Positions 60,735 through 64,000 of a stretch of 64,000 nucleotides of DNA are shown here, piece after piece. The stretch is taken from assembly GCA_964020975.1 (NCBI GenBank), contig CAXHWN010002730.1, positions 260,501 through 324,500 on the forward strand, written 5' to 3'. A program made the translations under genes and the position numbers. Source of the stretch: Hermodice carunculata. Lineage: Eukaryota > Annelida > Polychaeta > Eunicida > Amphinomidae. Every line of letters starts with the position of its first letter. Positions within the stretch are counted from its first letter, which is position 1. A model generated the notes under the pieces. It saw nothing but the letters and a program-made list of their open reading frames with translations. It was not told the origin of the DNA and searched no databases.

Positions 60735-61009
60735 CTTTCAGTAGGCAATTTTTAACTGAAATTAAAATCAGGTACATTACGCGCCATCCACATAAGCCTC
60801 TGTGACCCCAATATAAATAGGGAGATAAACGAATACCATATTCCAGTTCCAAAATTATAATAAAGGCCCTAAACATATGCTGAAAGACTTATTTATCAGT
60901 GAGCACGGAGGGTACCAGTTAGTTGTCCGATCCTTTACAGTTATAGATAGGAATTGATGTGGTGAAGACAGCTGATGCAAAAGCATAGATGGGGAAGGCT
61001 GGATGAATG

Positions 61010-61085
61010 GAAAGATGGATGGATAGATGGATGGGTGGGTGGGTGGGTGGTTGGATAAATGGATGTATGGATAGATAGACAGACT

Positions 61086-61181
<96 letters not shown>

Positions 61182-61195
61182 GACAGACAGAAAGA
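61010..61195 (+). repeat. Compound (GGAT/GGTG)n-(GATA)n microsatellite
   Basis: Lies about 280-460 bp upstream of the crystallin ATG on its strand. Confidence 0.94.
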
Positions 61196-61269
61196 CAGAT
61201 AGACAAAGCAACAGAATGATTTTCTCACCACACGTTTGACATTACAAAACCACAGGAACAAAATTAGCA

Positions 61270-62160
61270 TAACATGGTAAGACCTTTTGAATTTACCCTT
61301 GAATTTGAATACTTGTGAAAAGTTTGCTTTTCGAAATTAAAGGTTTGCCTCCATTAAAAAAGTTGGTATCAATTTGTTTCTGGTTTCATATAATTCGTCT
61401 CTGAAGAGAAGTACTGGTTTGGCACTGGAGGTCTCAAGCTGGAGTAAGGAGACCATTGACATCAAATATCCAGTAGTTATAGGCTCAGGTCTCATCTAAG
61501 CATTCTGATAGATATACCACAACGCCTATGACCCCCAGGATTGTTTCCAGACTAGCTCTTTTCTCGAGTATCTGACTTATCCATCTTTTTTTTGTGATTG
61601 AAAGAACTTGTTGATATTGCATTTCTGTTGTGCATACAGAGTTGTTTCAGATAATACTACGCTAAGATCGTGGGCAGGCAAACCACACTGCATTGCGTAT
61701 AAATTTCTTCACCCGTGTAGTAATGCATGTTTGCTGAATTCTATTGTTGGGAAAATTATTGTCACATATTGCTTCTGAGTCTCTAACGAAAACAGAACTT
61801 AAGTTTTGAGAGCTTGGAGTTGCATGATACAGGATCTTATCTGAGAAAGTTTGCTTGACATTCTGCCCTAGATGCTATTTTAAGTTAAAAAAACTTTAAC
61901 AATGAAACTGAATACCACCTAGAAAACTTAAATTTATTGAAGAAGCATTCAGTATATTTGAAAATAAGAGGGACATACTGAAAATATATTCAGCAAAGTA
62001 TACAGTGTGTCGAACCTATGGCATAACCAATCTTTTCAATGTTGCTGTTCAAAGTTTCACACATCGTTACATTTGTAGCACTAGGCATTAAGAAAGTGGT
62101 AGCCTTGAATTCTATACACTTTTGAACACGTAACTGTTTTAACCTTTAAACACACCATCA
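61270..62160. other. No gene recognised
   Basis: Upstream flank of the crystallin gene; no promoter motif could be fixed. Confidence 0.4.
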
Positions 62161-62164
62161 TTGT

Positions 62165-62440
62165 ATTTGTGTCTTTTTTCCCAGAACCACTTCCTAGTAG
62201 TCATTACCCTATTCCGCAGTCCGAACTCATTACACACCATAAGCTAACCTATCCCTGTCTAACCTATATACATATGGAATTACTATTGCACACGTTCCTC
62301 TGTAAAATTTTGACAGCCAAAATAAATTAAAGGGTCTTCAGGGGGTAACTTCTCAACATGTTTCAGAGCCTTTTACCCATACATGTCTCTCTGAGTGGTG
62401 GCTCCTTCTCTAAGCTAAATATTCAGCAAAGACAATATAT
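62165..62440 (+). repeat. Dispersed ~310-bp repeat, copy 2
   Basis: Second copy of the 2440-2760 repeat, with small gaps. It ends with CTAAGCTAAATATTCAGCAAAGACAA, which also appears inverted at 10696-10750. Confidence 0.65.
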
Positions 62441-62847
62441 AATATGTTATTAATATGCAGAATATGTCCAACATTTGGCAGGCTCCACCCATGCCAAGTA
62501 CCAGTCACACTGTTTACTTTTTGGGATGGGTATCATGTCTCTGAGTCACAGTTCAAAATCTTAGTTGCGATGTGTTTATCTCATCAATAATCCTGTAAAA
62601 AGTGTAGTTTTTCAGACAAACTATGTTGACACTGACCAACAGTTTTGAAGCGTGGTTTTTTTTTCATAAACACCAGAAAAGCCAGCTGCTATGATTTTCT
62701 GAATGTTAAACTCAAAAGAGACGTACTGTGGTAGTAAAACTAATTACAATAGTTTTGGAAATAAATACTTCCCAACTTATAATTGGCCCAACTTGCAGGA
62801 CTCATAGCTGAAGAAAAAGGTGTTGACACTGGCAAATAATTGTTTTA

Positions 62848-63960
62848 CCTTTGAAAGTCACTTTTTAGATGTTTCTGCATGAATGCAAATGAAAAGTTGT
62901 ATGTATGGCCGGCAAGAGTTACATGTAATAAGAGTTACCTGGGAGGTCTACAGATATGTGTTCTGAGCTGTCATGGTAAATGTATGAACATGGTCTGGCC
63001 TGAAATGTACTTGTACGGTACACAACACTTAATATGTCAGATCCTTGTGGGACAAAGCTTAAATGTATAGAAGTTGATGTCCTCCTAAGAAAAGACTGTA
63101 TAGAAGTTAATTGCTTTGTTTTGTTTTTTGTTTGTTTTTGTTTTTGTATGCTTCTGTTAACTTATGGTGCTGTTTGTTTTTCTTTTTATAAACTAATGAA
63201 TTCTTCAATCTTGAATTATTTATCTTTATATTTAAAAGTTATAATTGGTGTTTCTCTGGGTGTGTGTCTTTTACTATCACGCAAATTGTCTTGCAAAACA
63301 AAGTACAACATCTGTGAATGATTCTTTTACCTTTCAAAATCACTTTTTAGATGTTCATGAATGCAAATGAAAAGCTGTACGTATGGCCAACAAGAGTTAC
63401 CTGTATGGGAAGACCCACAGATAAGTCTCCTGGACTGTTATGGTAAATGTAGGAACCTTGTATAGCCTGAAACGTACTTGTAGGGGTCACAACACTTCCT
63501 ATGTCAGATCAATGTGAGAGGAAGCCTACATCCAATGACGTTGATGTCCCCCTAAGAAATGACTGTGTAGCAGTTAGTTTCTTTGTCTTTTTTTTATGTG
63601 TGATTGATTTTTTTTGCTTTTTACTAATGTTGCGTTTTGTTGTTGTTGTTGTAAACTTAAGAATCGTCAAAGGAAGGCCCTTAATTTGAGACTAAAAAGG
63701 TTGACTCTTTTTCTTGGGATCTTCATATTGTATTTAACTTTTAATGTGTTTTCCACGTCCCTGATTATGCGTAGATAGAACAAAACATTTTTGCAGAAAA
63801 TATGAAAAGTCCAGATAGGAGAATATACGACAATGTACAGTCATCAACAATTGAATTATTTACTTTTATATTTCAAAGTAATAATTGGTGTTTCTCTAGG
63901 TATGTTTCTTTTTCATTTGCCTACTGAAAGAACGTACCACACCAGGGCTTTTTATTGTGT
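62848..63960 (+). repeat. Tandem duplication, two diverged units
   Basis: Unit 1 (62848-63327) and unit 2 (63328-63960) share TTTTAGATGTTYATGAATG-like starts, AATGCAAATGAAAAG, AAGAGTTACCTG, ATGTCAGATC, GTTGATGTCC and AATAATTGGTGTTTCTCT. The offset is about 480 bp at the start and about 640 bp at the end, so unit 2 has an extra ~160 bp. Short ORFs within are not conserved between units. Confidence 0.6.
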
Positions 63961-64000
63961 AGAAAGTATTGCTTGCACTGTCGTCAAGATGACAGGAAAT

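Noticed and set aside
60855-61270. Leu-Ser-Ile-Tyr repeat frames
   Set aside because: Product of the GATA microsatellite, open in three frames at once.

Overview
The window is animal nuclear DNA. It is AT-rich, has spliced genes with canonical GT/AG junctions, long uninterrupted microsatellites (AC, AT, CT, GATA/TATC, ACT, ATAC) and a dense load of LINEs, a Penelope-like element, DNA transposons and an LTR-element fossil. There are no operons, bacterial ribosome sites or CRISPR arrays. The repeat mix and the 13.4-15.5 kb repeat, which opens with ACAAGAGGGC and carries AAGGTCA-type words, suggest a marine invertebrate, perhaps a mollusc or another lophotrochozoan. That placement is inference.

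Layout. 0-6.9 kb: mostly non-coding, with microsatellites, a pogo-like MITE at 3.28-3.46 kb and one copy of a ~310-bp dispersed repeat. 7.0-9.4 kb (+): a decayed Penelope-like element with a GIY-YIG segment upstream of its RT (Naiad-like order), followed by a ~319-bp direct repeat. 10.7-11.0 kb: GC-rich foldback. 13.4-15.5 kb: diverged long repeat with internal units. 18.85-24.99 kb: a complete Kolobok-type DNA transposon with TTAA target duplication and ~29-bp terminal inverted repeats. It holds a three-exon transposase gene (- strand, one frameshift) and a convergent two-exon gene for a small CXC cysteine-rich protein (+ strand). 26.8-35.5 kb (-): three LINE segments, one close to full length (5'UTR, ORF1, PHD finger, endonuclease, RT). 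36.85-37.08 kb (-): an Apple/PAN-domain terminal exon of a host gene. 39.7-43.7 kb (-): Ty3/Gypsy fossil. 43.96-47.1 kb (-): LINE inside LINE. 49.7-52.1 kb (-): another decayed LINE.

53.6-60.7 kb (-): the best host gene, a five-exon secreted beta/gamma-crystallin. One short signal-peptide exon is followed by four exons, each holding one Greek-key motif, all joined in phase 1, with a poly(A) signal 120 bp past the stop. Exon 3 has an in-frame TGA with coding sequence intact after it. A 5'-truncated L1/Tx1-like LINE with an 11-bp target duplication sits in intron 3. Introns 2 and 4 each begin directly with a microsatellite. 62.8-63.96 kb: a diverged tandem duplication.

The two findings most worth following are the two-gene Kolobok element (transposase plus an opposite-strand CXC protein) and the Greek-key-per-exon crystallin gene with its internal stop codon.
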